NCBI RefSeq assembly: GCF_020889685.1
Contig: NZ_JACMYO010000003.1
Span: forward strand, 52,669 to 116,668
Length of the DNA stretch: 64,000 bases
From: Bradyrhizobium oropedii
GTDB taxonomy: Bacteria; Pseudomonadota; Alphaproteobacteria; Rhizobiales; Xanthobacteraceae
Reading direction: 5' to 3'
Positions 27,789 to 37,207 of the stretch are shown piece after piece. A program made the translations under genes and the position numbers. The stretch's first letter is position 1. Every line of letters begins with the position of its first letter. A model generated the notes under the pieces. The model saw nothing but the letters and a program-made list of their open reading frames with translations, was not told the DNA's origin and ran no database searches.

Positions 27789-30244
27789 GCGAGCTCCAAT
27801 TCGGCAAGAGGCGCGAACTCGTTGCGGTCGACGCCGCGGCTGGCGCGTTCGGCCCACGGATCGGTCTGCGCGAACTGCTGCGAATGAGCGAAACGGCCGA
27901 ACAGCGCCTTGCGGTTGGCGACGTCGTCGACCACCCGCTTCCTGATCTGCTCGAGCCCGACGCGGTCGCACCATTTGTACATGCGCTCGAGATACCAGCC
28001 CTCCTCGCGATAGAGCTGGGTCAGCGCCACGATCACCTCGAGCGTCTCGTCCTCGGTCTCGACCTTGGTCAGGAACTCGGTGCCCTTGATGTGCAAACCG
28101 GCGGCGCCGGCGAAATGGATCTCATAGCCGGAATCGACGCAGACCACGCCGACGTCTTTGCAGGTCGCCTCCGCGCAGTTGCGCGGGCAGCCGGAGACGC
28201 CGAGCTTGACCTTGGCCGGCGTCCACGAGCCCCACATGAACTTCTCGAGCTTGACGCCGAGGCCGGTGGAATCCTGGGTACCGAAGCGGCACCACTCCGA
28301 ACCGACGCAGGTCTTCACCGTGCGCAGGCCCTTGGCGTAGGCGTGGCCCGACACCATGCCGGCGTCGTTGAGATCGGCCCACACCGCCGGCAGGTCTTCC
28401 TTCTTGACGCCGAGCAGGTCGATGCGCTGGCCCCCGGTGACCTTCACCGTCGGGATGTTGAACTTCTCGGCAACGTCGGCAATCGCGCGCAGCTCGCTCG
28501 GGGTGGTGACGCCGCCCCACATCCGCGGCACCACCGAGTAGGTGCCGTCCTTCTGGATGTTGGCGTGGACGCGCTCGTTGATGAAGCGCGACTGCTGGTC
28601 GTCGCGATACTCGCCCGGCCAGGTCGCGAGCAGATAGTAGTTCAGCGCCGGACGGCAGGAATGGCAGCCGTTCAGCGTCTTCCACTCCATGAAGCGCATC
28701 ACGGCGGGAATGGTCTTGAGCTGCTGCTCGATGATGACGCGGCGGACGTCGTCGTGGCTGTGATCGGTGCATTTGCACAGCGGCTTGACCTTCGGCGCCG
28801 CCGAATAGTCGCCGCCGAGCGTGAACGCCAGCACCTGCTCGACCAGGCCAGTGCAGGAGCCGCAGGACGATGACGCCTTGGTATGGGCGCGGACGTCGTC
28901 GAGCGTGAACAGCTTCTTCTCAGAGATCGCCTTGACGATCGCACCCTTGCAGACGCCGTTGCAGCCGCAGATCTCGGTCTCGTCGCTCATCGCGGCAACC
29001 GAGTTCTGGCCGCTGACGCCGCCCTCACCGAGATTGGCCGCGCCGAACACCAGGCGCTCGCGCATATGCGAAACGTCGGTGCCGTCACGCAAATGCTGGA
29101 AGTACCAGGGGCCGTCGATAGTGTCGCCATAGAGCACGGCACCGACGATCTTCTTGTCCTTCAGGATGATGCGCTTGTAGACGCCGCGATTGGCATCCTG
29201 CAGCACGATTTCCTCCTTGTCCGGCCCCGGCGCGAAGTCGCCGGCCGAGAACAGGTCGATGCCGGTGACCTTCAGCTTGGTCGAGGTGACCGAGCCGTCA
29301 TAGGTGGCGAAGCCCTTCATCGCGAGATGGTTGGCGCAGACCTTGGCCTGGTCGAACAGCGGCGCGACGAGGCCGTAGGTCTGGCGGCGGTGCTGCACGC
29401 ATTCGCCGACTGCATAGATGCGGCCGTCATAGGTCTGCATGGTGTCGGAGACGACGACGCCGCGCTCGCAGTGGAGCCCGGCCTTCTTGGCGAGCTCGAA
29501 GTTCGGGCGGATGCCGACCGCCATTACCACGAGATCGGCCGCCAGCTCGGTGCCGTCGCCGAAGCGCGCGCCGGTGACGCGATCCTCGCCGAGGATCGCC
29601 TGGGTCTGCGCCGGCATCTTGAACACCATGCCGCGCTCTTCCAGCGACTTACGCAAGAGACCACCGGCCACCGGATCGAGCTGACGCTCCATCAGGGTGT
29701 CGAGCAGATGCACGACGGTGACGTTCATGCCGCGCTTCATCAGCCCGTTGGCGGCTTCGAGGCCCAGCAGGCCGCCGCCAATCACGACCGCGTTGCGATA
29801 ATCGGTCGAGGCCTTGATCATGCGATCGACATCATAGATGTCGCGGAAGCCGATCACGCCCGGCAGCTCCTTGCCCGGCAGCGGCAGCATGATCGGGTTT
29901 GAGCCGGTCGCGATCAGCAGGCGGTCGTACGGAACGCGGTCGCCGGCATCGGTGACGACTTCGCAGGTCCGGCGATCGATCATCGAGATCGTCTCGCCCT
30001 TGCGCAGCGCAATGTTGTTGTCTTCGTACCAATCGACGGTGTTGAGCATGATGTCGTCGACGGTCTTTTCGCCGGCGAGCACCGGCGACAGCAGGATGCG
30101 GTTGTAATTGCCGTAGGGCTCGGAACCGAACACCGTGATGTCGTAGAGATCGGGGGCGCGCTCGAGCAGCGCCTCTACCGTGCGGATGCCGGCCATCCCG
30201 TTGCCGATCACCACGAGCTTCTGCTTGGTCACTTTGTCGAGCAT
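27785..30244 (-). CDS. nirB: Nitrite reductase (NAD(P)H) large subunit
   Basis: Reduces nitrite to ammonium with six electrons from NAD(P)H through FAD, Fe-S and siroheme. The protein has 819 residues. It has an N-terminal FAD/NAD domain (VVIGNGMAGIRT, residues 11-22), a BFD-like [2Fe-2S] region (CGCNGVCKG and SCGSCTGLV), a second small cluster region, and the sirohaem/[4Fe-4S] signatures CVGSEWCRFG and SGCPRNCAEATCKDVG. It is the first gene of the nirB-nirD-nasA unit and divergent from the transporter. A sigma54-like site lies about 150 bases upstream. Confidence 0.95.
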   Translation of the reverse strand: MLDKVTKQKLVVIGNGMAGIRTVEALLERAPDLYDITVFGSEPYGNYNRILLSPVLAGEKTVDDIMLNTVDWYEDNNIALRKGETISMIDRRTCEVVTDAGDRVPYDRLLIATGSNPIMLPLPGKELPGVIGFRDIYDVDRMIKASTDYRNAVVIGGGLLGLEAANGLMKRGMNVTVVHLLDTLMERQLDPVAGGLLRKSLEERGMVFKMPAQTQAILGEDRVTGARFGDGTELAADLVVMAVGIRPNFELAKKAGLHCERGVVVSDTMQTYDGRIYAVGECVQHRRQTYGLVAPLFDQAKVCANHLAMKGFATYDGSVTSTKLKVTGIDLFSAGDFAPGPDKEEIVLQDANRGVYKRIILKDKKIVGAVLYGDTIDGPWYFQHLRDGTDVSHMRERLVFGAANLGEGGVSGQNSVAAMSDETEICGCNGVCKGAIVKAISEKKLFTLDDVRAHTKASSSCGSCTGLVEQVLAFTLGGDYSAAPKVKPLCKCTDHSHDDVRRVIIEQQLKTIPAVMRFMEWKTLNGCHSCRPALNYYLLATWPGEYRDDQQSRFINERVHANIQKDGTYSVVPRMWGGVTTPSELRAIADVAEKFNIPTVKVTGGQRIDLLGVKKEDLPAVWADLNDAGMVSGHAYAKGLRTVKTCVGSEWCRFGTQDSTGLGVKLEKFMWGSWTPAKVKLGVSGCPRNCAEATCKDVGVVCVDSGYEIHFAGAAGLHIKGTEFLTKVETEDETLEVIVALTQLYREEGWYLERMYKWCDRVGLEQIRKRVVDDVANRKALFGRFAHSQQFAQTDPWAERASRGVDRNEFAPLAELELA

Positions 30245-30390
30245 GGTCTGCCTTTCAATTCCGACGGCGCTATCCAGCGACGCGGTGTGCGTCGTTGATG
30301 GGCACCGATAAAGGTTTGGAGTTGCAGGAAGCCCAGCCGCGGGCGCAGACCGTCTTCGATGACGACCGATGTTCCGTCACCGATTCGGAT

Positions 30391-30406
30391 TCAAAACGCG
30401 TGCCAA
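30391..30406 (-). promoter_or_regulatory. Sigma54-like promoter of nirB (imperfect)
   Basis: On the minus strand the sequence reads TTGGCACG-CGTT-TTGA. The -24 element is perfect, but the -12 element has GA in place of GC. It would start transcription about 135 bases before nirB. The imperfect -12 box keeps this tentative. Confidence 0.4.
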
Positions 30407-30460
30407 CTCGCGGCGAACGAATCTGACTGTGAAATCAATGAGTTTTCGGCAATCTCAAAC

Positions 30461-30501
30461 CAGCCGGGCAGCACGCCGCACGCCGGCTGGCCGAATTTTT
30501 A
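30461..30501 (+). terminator. Stem-loop with T-run in nitrate control region
   Basis: CCAGCCGG (30461-30468) pairs with CCGGCTGG (30484-30491), and TTTTT follows at 30497-30501. It looks like a rho-independent terminator on the plus strand, but no gene ends here. It may end a short leader transcript or insulate the two divergent promoters. Confidence 0.5.
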
Positions 30502-30733
30502 GCCACGCCGATGATCTCTTGTGCATCACAGCATCACTCAGCGCCACGGCGATCGCGAATCCGCCATTGATGCGCCATCGCGTGCCGACGACGCATCGCA
30601 CAAGAAAGCATCAGCGTGCGCGTTTGCGCGGCGGCGCTTGCTGCAAGCCACGCCCATTCCGATCGCCGGACTCGGTTCGCGATCTCGCGGCAACGTCTTG
30701 CGAGTGCAAGGCAAAGCGACGCGATCGATTCGA

Positions 30734-30749
30734 TGGCACGCAAATTGCT
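30734..30749 (+). promoter_or_regulatory. Sigma54 (RpoN) promoter of the nitrate/nitrite transporter
   Basis: TGGCACG-CAAA-TTGCT matches the sigma54 consensus (TGGCACG-N4-TTGCW) at every position with the correct spacing. Transcription would start near 30760, about 110 bases before the transporter ATG. NtrC activation under nitrogen limitation is the expected control, by analogy with other proteobacterial nitrate-assimilation genes. Confidence 0.75.
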
Positions 30750-30871
30750 GACCTGAACTCTTGACGGAGTGCGCCTCAACGGCGAGCGCGCTTACGCATT
30801 CACCCACATTCGATTCATCTGCGCCCGAGATGACCGCACGTGTGCGGCTGTCTCCGCCGCATCACCGCGAG

Positions 30872-32140
30872 ATGCTTGCGATGAAGCTAGCCGAGTTCAA
30901 GAAGGCAGGTCACTGGCCGACCCTGCTCGCTGCGTTCCTGTACTTCGACATCAGTTTCATGGCGTGGGTCGCGCTCGGACCGCTGATCGTCTACATCGCG
31001 CGCGACATGAATCTGGCCGTGAACGAGAAGTTCACCCTTGTCGCCATCCCCGTGCTCGCCGGGGCGCTGTTGCGCGTGCCGATGGGCATTCTGGCCGACA
31101 TCATCGGCGCCAAGCGCACCGGCATCATCGCCCAGCTCGTCGTCATCGCCGCGACCGCGTCGGTGTGGCATTTCGGGTTGACCAGCAAACTCGCGATCGA
31201 GCTGTTCGGGCTTGCGCTCGGCGTCGGCGGCGCCTCGTTCGCGGTCGCCTTGCCCCAGGCCAGCCGCTGGTACCCGCCGCAATATCAGGGCGTGGTCATG
31301 GGAATTGCCGGTGCCGGCAATATGGGTGTCGTGCTCGACACGCTGCTCGCACCGAGCATCGCCGAACATTGGGGCTGGCAGGCCGTGTTCGGATGCCTCT
31401 TGATTCCGATGCTGATGGTGCTCGCCTATTACGCGTTCGCGGCCAAGGACGCGCCGGGCGAGCGCAAGAAGATCTCGCTGAAGGCCTATGGCGCGCTGCT
31501 GAAGGATTCCGACAGCCGCTGGTTCATGTTCTTCTACTTCATCACCTTCGGCGGCTTCGTCGGCCTCGCCAACGCGCTGCCGCTCTATTTCACCGTGCAG
31601 TATCATGTCTCGGGCGTGGCGGCCGGCATGCTGGTCGCGCTGATCGTCGCGTTCGGCTCGGGATTCCGCCCCGTCGGCGGCATGATCGCCGACCGCATCG
31701 GCGGCATCCGTTCGCTGTCGATCCTGTTCGGCGTTGTTGTCGCCGCCTATCTCGTGATCGCCTTCATGCCGGAGGGCCCGACTGCGCCGGCAGCGAGCGG
31801 CTGGGCATTGACCGAGCTGCCGCGGATCGCCTGGGTCTCGGTGCTGCTGTTCTCGATCGGCGTGCTGGCGCTCGGCATGGGCAATGGCGCGGTATTCCAG
31901 CTGATCCCGCTGCGCTTCCGCCACGAGATCGGCTTGATGACCGGGCTTGTCGGCTGCGCCGGCGGCGTCGGCGGCTTCTTCCTGGCGCAGGCGCTCGGCT
32001 ACGCCAAGGGCATGACTGGCGGCTTCGGCGCCGGCTTCCTGTTCTTCGGCGCGCTGGCGTTGCTTGGCTTCATCGGACTTGCGATGGTCAAGGTCCGCTG
32101 GCGCACCACCTGGGGCGCGGTGTCGGGAGCGCGCGTCTGA
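30872..32140 (+). CDS. Nitrate/nitrite MFS transporter (NarK/NasA type)
   Basis: A 422-residue major facilitator with about 12 membrane segments. The N-terminus KAGHWPTLLAAFLYFDISFM and the internal GRMPMG-like motif ALLRVPMGILADIIGAKR are typical of NarK-type nitrate importers. A second signature, GNGAVFQLIPLRF, is in the later half. The start is ATG 30872 or 30881 (neither has a strong ribosome site). It is divergent from nirB-nirD-nasA and preceded by a sigma54 promoter, so it should supply nitrate and/or nitrite to those enzymes. Confidence 0.9.
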   Translation: MLAMKLAEFKKAGHWPTLLAAFLYFDISFMAWVALGPLIVYIARDMNLAVNEKFTLVAIPVLAGALLRVPMGILADIIGAKRTGIIAQLVVIAATASVWHFGLTSKLAIELFGLALGVGGASFAVALPQASRWYPPQYQGVVMGIAGAGNMGVVLDTLLAPSIAEHWGWQAVFGCLLIPMLMVLAYYAFAAKDAPGERKKISLKAYGALLKDSDSRWFMFFYFITFGGFVGLANALPLYFTVQYHVSGVAAGMLVALIVAFGSGFRPVGGMIADRIGGIRSLSILFGVVVAAYLVIAFMPEGPTAPAASGWALTELPRIAWVSVLLFSIGVLALGMGNGAVFQLIPLRFRHEIGLMTGLVGCAGGVGGFFLAQALGYAKGMTGGFGAGFLFFGALALLGFIGLAMVKVRWRTTWGAVSGARV

Positions 32141-32170
32141 CGGCTCCCTCTGGAGAGGACGGGCTCGGAC

Positions 32171-33898
32171 GTGGCGAACGGCGCGCAACGACATTTGCTG
32201 CGAGACCTGCAAAGGGATCTCGGCGTTCGCGTAGGCTTTGCCAGCGAGACCGGCAAGCGCGCCGCCAATGAGGACTATGTGGCGGCTTGTCTCGGCCAGC
32301 CGGGCACGCTTCACCGCGACGTGGTGGCCGCGGTTGCCGACGGCGTCGGAGGCCACAAGGGCGGCCGCGAGGCCGCGGAGACTGCTGTCCGCAGCTTCAT
32401 CGACGCCTATTACTCACTGCCCGAGACGCTCGGCGTCCGCCGCCGCGCCGCGCGGGCGCTGGAGGCCGCGAACAGCTGGATCTACGGCCAGGCCCGCGTC
32501 GATGCCGCGCGCAGCGGCATGGCCTGCGCGTTCTCCTCGATTATCCTGTCACGACGGCAATGCCATGTGATCCATATCGGCGACACCCGCGCCTATCGCC
32601 TGAGCGAGGGACGGCTGGAGCGCCTGACCCAGGATCACATCGCCGGCCGCGGCGACCTCGCCCACATGCTCAACCGCGCCATCGGCTTCGAGGAGTTCGC
32701 CCGCTTCGACTATACCTCCGTCGGGCTGCGGCAGCATGATCGTCTCCTGATCTGCAGCGACGGGGTTCATGGCGCGCTCGCCGATTCCCGCCTGCAGCTG
32801 CTCCTGGAAGAACGCACGCCGCCCGACGAATCGGCGCGCAGCATCGTCGATGCCGCGCTCGCGGCCGGCAGCAGCGACAACACGACGGCGCTGGTGCTCG
32901 ACGTCGTCGACCTGCCGCCGGCGGATCGCGACGATCTCACCCACGCGATCGCAACGCTGCCGATTCTCGATCTGCCGGAAACCGGCGACACGATCGACGA
33001 TTTCGCACTTGGCGACGTACTGTCCGACGGACGCTACAGCCGCCTGTTCAAGGCGACCGACAAGCGGGCCGGCCGCGAGGTGGTGCTCAAGTTTCCGCAT
33101 CCGCGGGTCGCAAGCGAAGGCTCTTATCGCCTCGCCTTCGTGCGCGAGGCGTGGGTTGCCGCGCGCGTGCGCAGCCTGTGGATCGGTGAGATCATCGAAG
33201 TGCCGGCGGAGCGGCAGACCCGGCTCTATTCGGCGATGCCGCTCTACGAGGGTGAGACGCTGGAGCAGCGGCTGAACCGTGCGCCGCGGCTGTCGCTCAC
33301 CGAGGGCATCGCAATCGCAACCAAGCTGGTGCGCGCGGTCACGGCGCTGCACCGCGCCGGCATCATCCACCGCGACATCAAGCCCGACAACGTGATCCTC
33401 GCGAAGGACGGCGGATTGCGGCTCGTCGACCTCGGCGTCGCGCGCGTGCCTTTGCTGGAGGATTTTCCCGCCGAGGACATTCCGGGCACCGCGAGCTACA
33501 TGGCGCCCGAACTGTTCGGCGGCAAGGCCGGCGACGAGGCCTCCGACCTGTTCGCGCTCGGCGTCACGGTCTATCGGATGTTCACCGCGAACTATCCGTT
33601 CGGCGAGATCGAGCCGTTCTCGCGGCCCCGCTTCGGCAAGCCGGCGCCGCTGTCACGTTATCGGCCGGACCTGCCGGCCTGGCTCGATGCCGTGATCGGC
33701 AAGGCGCTCAGCGTCGAGCCCGCGCAACGCTTCGGCGACGCCATCGAGTTCGCGCACGAGCTGGAAAACGGCGCGACCTGGGCCGGCCCCGCCGTGACGA
33801 CCCGCAGATCGCTGCACGACCGCGATCCCGTGACCTTCTGGAAGGTGCTGTGTGCCATCCTGGCCCTGGTCATCGTGGTGCTGCTGGCGCGGCATTAA
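32171..33898 (+). CDS. Fused PP2C protein phosphatase - Ser/Thr protein kinase with C-terminal membrane anchor
   Basis: A 575-residue bifunctional signalling protein. Residues about 15-245 are a PP2C phosphatase with metal-binding motifs VADGVGGHKGG, HIGDTRAYRL, ICSDGVHGAL and SSDNTTALVL. Residues about 255-540 are a Hanks-type kinase with VVLKFPHP (ATP Lys), HRDIKPDNVIL (catalytic loop), LVDLGVAR (DLG in place of DFG) and GTASYMAPEL. The last 20 residues are one hydrophobic helix with the catalytic domains facing the cytoplasm. It starts at GTG 32171, 30 bases after the transporter, so it is probably co-transcribed. Such fusions recur beside NarK/NasA genes; the target is unknown, and the transporter or reductase is a reasonable guess. 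Confidence 0.9.
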   Translation: MANGAQRHLLRDLQRDLGVRVGFASETGKRAANEDYVAACLGQPGTLHRDVVAAVADGVGGHKGGREAAETAVRSFIDAYYSLPETLGVRRRAARALEAANSWIYGQARVDAARSGMACAFSSIILSRRQCHVIHIGDTRAYRLSEGRLERLTQDHIAGRGDLAHMLNRAIGFEEFARFDYTSVGLRQHDRLLICSDGVHGALADSRLQLLLEERTPPDESARSIVDAALAAGSSDNTTALVLDVVDLPPADRDDLTHAIATLPILDLPETGDTIDDFALGDVLSDGRYSRLFKATDKRAGREVVLKFPHPRVASEGSYRLAFVREAWVAARVRSLWIGEIIEVPAERQTRLYSAMPLYEGETLEQRLNRAPRLSLTEGIAIATKLVRAVTALHRAGIIHRDIKPDNVILAKDGGLRLVDLGVARVPLLEDFPAEDIPGTASYMAPELFGGKAGDEASDLFALGVTVYRMFTANYPFGEIEPFSRPRFGKPAPLSRYRPDLPAWLDAVIGKALSVEPAQRFGDAIEFAHELENGATWAGPAVTTRRSLHDRDPVTFWKVLCAILALVIVVLLARH

Positions 33899-33915
33899 GG
33901 CGGCGACCGCAAACC

Positions 33916-35139
33916 TCACCGGGCTTTCTGCTGAACCAGCGGACAGCCGCCTTCGGCGAGCGGCCGCCAGGCTTCGTCCGGCGAAATCGTCGCGATCACC
34001 TTTTCATAGTCCCACGGCTCGCGCGATTCGGATGGCGATTTGGCCTGAACGAGATACATGGAGCGCATGACCTGTCCATCTTCGCGGATCCCCGCGTTCT
34101 GCGTCATGAAATCGTTGACCGGAAGCTTGCGCATCGCCACGGCAACGGCGTCGGCATCGTCGGTCCCGGCCGCCTGCACCGCCTTCAGATAATGCATCAC
34201 TCCGCTGTAGACGCCGGCCTGGATCATGGTCGGCGCCTGCCCGTGTCGCCGCGCCATGAAGCGATGACCGAAGGCGCGGGTCGCCTCGTTCTGGGTCCAT
34301 GAGAACGACGTCGCGTAGATGATGCCCTGCGCCGCCTGAAGGCCAAGCGAATGCACGTCCGTGATCAACATCAGGAGAGCGACAATGCTCTGGTTGGCGG
34401 ATTTCCCGATACCAAACTCCGCAGCCTGCTTCAGGCTGTTGACGGTATCGCCGCCCGCATTCGCCAATGCAATGACCTTCGCCTTCGAATTCTGGGCCTG
34501 AAGCAGGAATGACGACAGGTCCGAGGCGCCGAGCGGATGACGAACCGAGCCAACGACCTTGCTGCCCGCAGCCGTGATGAAGCTTGATGCGTCACGCTCC
34601 AGTGCATGACCGAAGGCGTAGTCCGCGGTCAGGAAGAACCACGTATCCGCGCCCTGCTTCAGCATCGCCTTGGTGACGGCTGAGGCTTCGGCGTAGGTGC
34701 TGTAGGTGAAATGAAACCCATATGGCGAGCACTGCTTTCCGGTCAGATCGGAACTGCCGGGCCCGGAAATCACAAAGATGCGCTTCTTGTCGCGGGTGAT
34801 GCCCTGAATGGCCAGCGCGGTCGCCGAATTGCCGCCGTCGGCAATCATGTCGACACCGTTCTCGTCGATCCAGCGACGCACGATGCCGGAGGCGACATCG
34901 GGCTTGTTCTGATGGTCAGCCGACACCAGCTCGACCTTCTTTCCAAGCACGGTCGGGCCAAAATCCTCGATCGCGAGGCGGGCCGCTTCCACCGAGCCCT
35001 CGCCCCCGAGGTCGGAGTAGAGTCCCGACATATCGTTGATGACGCCGATGCGCACCACGTCGCCGGAGATTTGTGCGCGCGCGGACCCGACCGCAGCGAG
35101 ACAAAAGACTGCCGCAAGCACGGCCGCAATCGATCGCAT
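33916..35139 (-). CDS. Branched-chain amino acid-type ABC transporter substrate-binding protein
   Basis: A 407-residue Liv-type periplasmic binding protein with a signal peptide (MRSIAAVLAAVFCLAAVGSA, cleavage near ARA) and the domain opening VVRIGVINDMSGLYSDLGGE. It is clearly a paralogue of the protein at 9815-11020: both share SSDLTGK/SSDITGK, ADYAFGHALERD/ADYLFGHSIERD and VHSLGL segments. No permease or ATPase is adjacent. It lies 36 bases downstream of an acyl-CoA dehydrogenase and may share its regulation by the IclR protein. Confidence 0.92.
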   Translation of the reverse strand: MRSIAAVLAAVFCLAAVGSARAQISGDVVRIGVINDMSGLYSDLGGEGSVEAARLAIEDFGPTVLGKKVELVSADHQNKPDVASGIVRRWIDENGVDMIADGGNSATALAIQGITRDKKRIFVISGPGSSDLTGKQCSPYGFHFTYSTYAEASAVTKAMLKQGADTWFFLTADYAFGHALERDASSFITAAGSKVVGSVRHPLGASDLSSFLLQAQNSKAKVIALANAGGDTVNSLKQAAEFGIGKSANQSIVALLMLITDVHSLGLQAAQGIIYATSFSWTQNEATRAFGHRFMARRHGQAPTMIQAGVYSGVMHYLKAVQAAGTDDADAVAVAMRKLPVNDFMTQNAGIREDGQVMRSMYLVQAKSPSESREPWDYEKVIATISPDEAWRPLAEGGCPLVQQKAR

Positions 35140-35175
35140 GGAAACCTCCCCCTCGGCGTTCTTGGTCTGTTGCGG

Positions 35176-36960
35176 TCAGGCCGTCAGGAGCCCGGCCGCC
35201 GCAGCGAACGTGACGGGCGCATCACCGAGCACCAGCGCGATGGCATCGCGCTCCCAAGCATCGTCGGCCGGGGCCAGCGGGTCCTTGGCGGTCAGGCGAT
35301 GCTCGAGCACGAACCGCGACAGCAGCAGCCGCCGCGGATCGACTTCCGCCTGGCATCCTTCCCAGGCGAGCATGATCGCCGATGCCGCATGGTAGAGCGC
35401 GCTCGCCGCCAGCCGCGCAGTGTGCTCCGAGCCGGGATCGGCCGCGACCTGCTCGGCAAAGGCGATCGAGCGGTCGAGCGCGGTGCGAAGCCGCTTGCGG
35501 TACGGCTCGGGCAACGCCTTCGCCTCCTCGAGGCGCGCCTGCAACGCCGTCGCAAGCGCCCGGTGCGCGCCGCTCTTGCCGACGGCGCGCGAGATGATGT
35601 CGAGCGCGTTGATGTTGCTGGTGCCTTCCCAGAGCACGCCGACATGGGCGTCGCGCACCAGCCGCGGCTGCACCCATTCCTCGATGTAGCCGTTGCCGCC
35701 GCGTACCTCCATCGCGCCGGTGGCGACCGGAATGTTGTCGCGGCAGGCGCGGTACTTCAACAGCGGCGTCAGGATGCGCAGCAGGTCCCTCGCCTGCGCC
35801 GAGCCGGCATTGGCATCGTCCATCGCGCGCGCCGCCACCAGCAACATCGATAGCGCCTGCTCGGTCGGCACGATCAGCTTCATCAGCTGCCGGCGCAGCA
35901 GCGGGAAATCCATCACGCGCCGGCCAAACGCCGCGCGCGATGAGGCGCTGACCACGGCTTCGTTGACACAGCGCCGCATCATCGCGGCGGCACGCACGCC
36001 GTGCGACAGGCGCGAGAGGTTGACCTGCTCCATCATCTGCTTGAGCCCCTGCGTCGGATCGCCGACGAGATAGGCAACCGCATTGTCGAGCCGGATCTCG
36101 CCGGATGCCATCGACTTGGTGCCGAGCTTGTCCTTGAGGCGGACGATCCGGTAGCTGTTGCGCCGGCCGTCCTTGAGGCGGCGCGGCAGCGCGAACAGCG
36201 CGAGCCCCTTTGTGCCTGCGGGTGCGCCCTCAGGCCGCGCCAGCATCAGCGCGACGTCGGCATCGGCGTGCGAGCAGAACCATTTGTCGCCGGTCAGACG
36301 CCAGACGTCGCCATCGCGGCGCGCAACGGTTTCGACCGCGCCGACGTCGGAGCCGCCGGCGCGCTCGGTCATGAACTGCGTGCCCTTCCACAGCGTCGCC
36401 ATATCGTCCGACAGCATTTTCGGCAGCAGATAGGCCTTGAGCTCGTCCGAGCCGAATTTGCGGATCAGATGCGTCGAGGTGTCGGTGACGCTGATCGGGC
36501 ACATCAGCCCGAACTCGGACTGCACGAACAGATACTGAAACACGTATTTGGCCACGGCCGGCAGCGGCCGATCCATGCCGAGCACGCCGGCGCGATGGCT
36601 CATGGCATGAAACTGAAAATCCCCGAAGGCGATCGCCTCCATCTCGCGATAGGCCGGATGATAGTCGATCCAGTCCTCGTCGCGGCCGTAGGCGTCCCTC
36701 GGATTGAGCACCGGCGCATGCTTGTCGGCGACCCGTGCCAGTCGGTCGAGCCTGCCGCCCGCCAGTTCGCCAATACGCTCGAAGTGCGGCTCCAGCCGTT
36801 CGCGATCCTCGCGCGCCAGATAGAGCCCCAGAAGGCCGCGGAGCCCGCGGTCGAGATCATAGAAGTTGAGGCCCGCGCAATCATGTGAGATGTGGCGGGC
36901 CGAATCGGCCGGCACGCCGGCATCGTCGGGGCCGCGAAGGTCGCGCGCGCTCATCTGCAT
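35176..36960 (-). CDS. Acyl-CoA dehydrogenase family protein (long form)
   Basis: A 594-residue FAD-dependent acyl-CoA dehydrogenase of the long type with a helical C-terminal extension. The start at ATG 36960 is supported by AGGAG eight bases upstream. Segments include QFMTERAGGSDVGAVETVAR (FAD/substrate region), LGTKSMASGEIRLDNAVAYL, and VLWEGTSNINALDI (catalytic-base region; EGTSN in place of EGTSE, so the usual catalytic Glu position carries Asn). In AidB-like and isovaleryl-type proteins the base can sit elsewhere. It is divergent from an IclR regulator. Confidence 0.88.
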   Translation of the reverse strand: MQMSARDLRGPDDAGVPADSARHISHDCAGLNFYDLDRGLRGLLGLYLAREDRERLEPHFERIGELAGGRLDRLARVADKHAPVLNPRDAYGRDEDWIDYHPAYREMEAIAFGDFQFHAMSHRAGVLGMDRPLPAVAKYVFQYLFVQSEFGLMCPISVTDTSTHLIRKFGSDELKAYLLPKMLSDDMATLWKGTQFMTERAGGSDVGAVETVARRDGDVWRLTGDKWFCSHADADVALMLARPEGAPAGTKGLALFALPRRLKDGRRNSYRIVRLKDKLGTKSMASGEIRLDNAVAYLVGDPTQGLKQMMEQVNLSRLSHGVRAAAMMRRCVNEAVVSASSRAAFGRRVMDFPLLRRQLMKLIVPTEQALSMLLVAARAMDDANAGSAQARDLLRILTPLLKYRACRDNIPVATGAMEVRGGNGYIEEWVQPRLVRDAHVGVLWEGTSNINALDIISRAVGKSGAHRALATALQARLEEAKALPEPYRKRLRTALDRSIAFAEQVAADPGSEHTARLAASALYHAASAIMLAWEGCQAEVDPRRLLLSRFVLEHRLTAKDPLAPADDAWERDAIALVLGDAPVTFAAAAGLLTA

Positions 36961-37207
36961 CGGGGATCTCCTGTTGGGATCACGTCGCAGCAGCCTTGCC
37001 GGCGTGCGCGAAGTCATCGGTGTTCAAACTTCGCCTGCAACATCGGGAACGATCGCGGCGATGTCCATCGGCGGACGCCCGCACGAGAATAATTTCAGAT
37101 ACGTGAAGGAAATGCCGTCCGCGCGCGGACCGTACGGCAAGCCATGCTGCACCGCGGACTCTTGACCTCCGTTGGTTTCGCTGCACATTCGGCAGCAGAA
37201 GGCGACA

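Larger units (their letters stand above)
30245..30871. other. Divergent nitrate-assimilation control region (627 bases)
   Basis: No gene is supported. The region carries a canonical sigma54 promoter reading toward the transporter (30734-30749), a near-match reading toward nirB (30391-30406), and between them a stem-loop with a T-run (30461-30501). ORFs through it are short, overlapping and without family resemblance. Confidence 0.6.

Noticed and set aside
30769..32356. Long ORFs on both strands overlapping the NarK-type transporter
   Set aside because: Arg/Ala-rich shadow frames; the transporter frame has membrane segments and family motifs.
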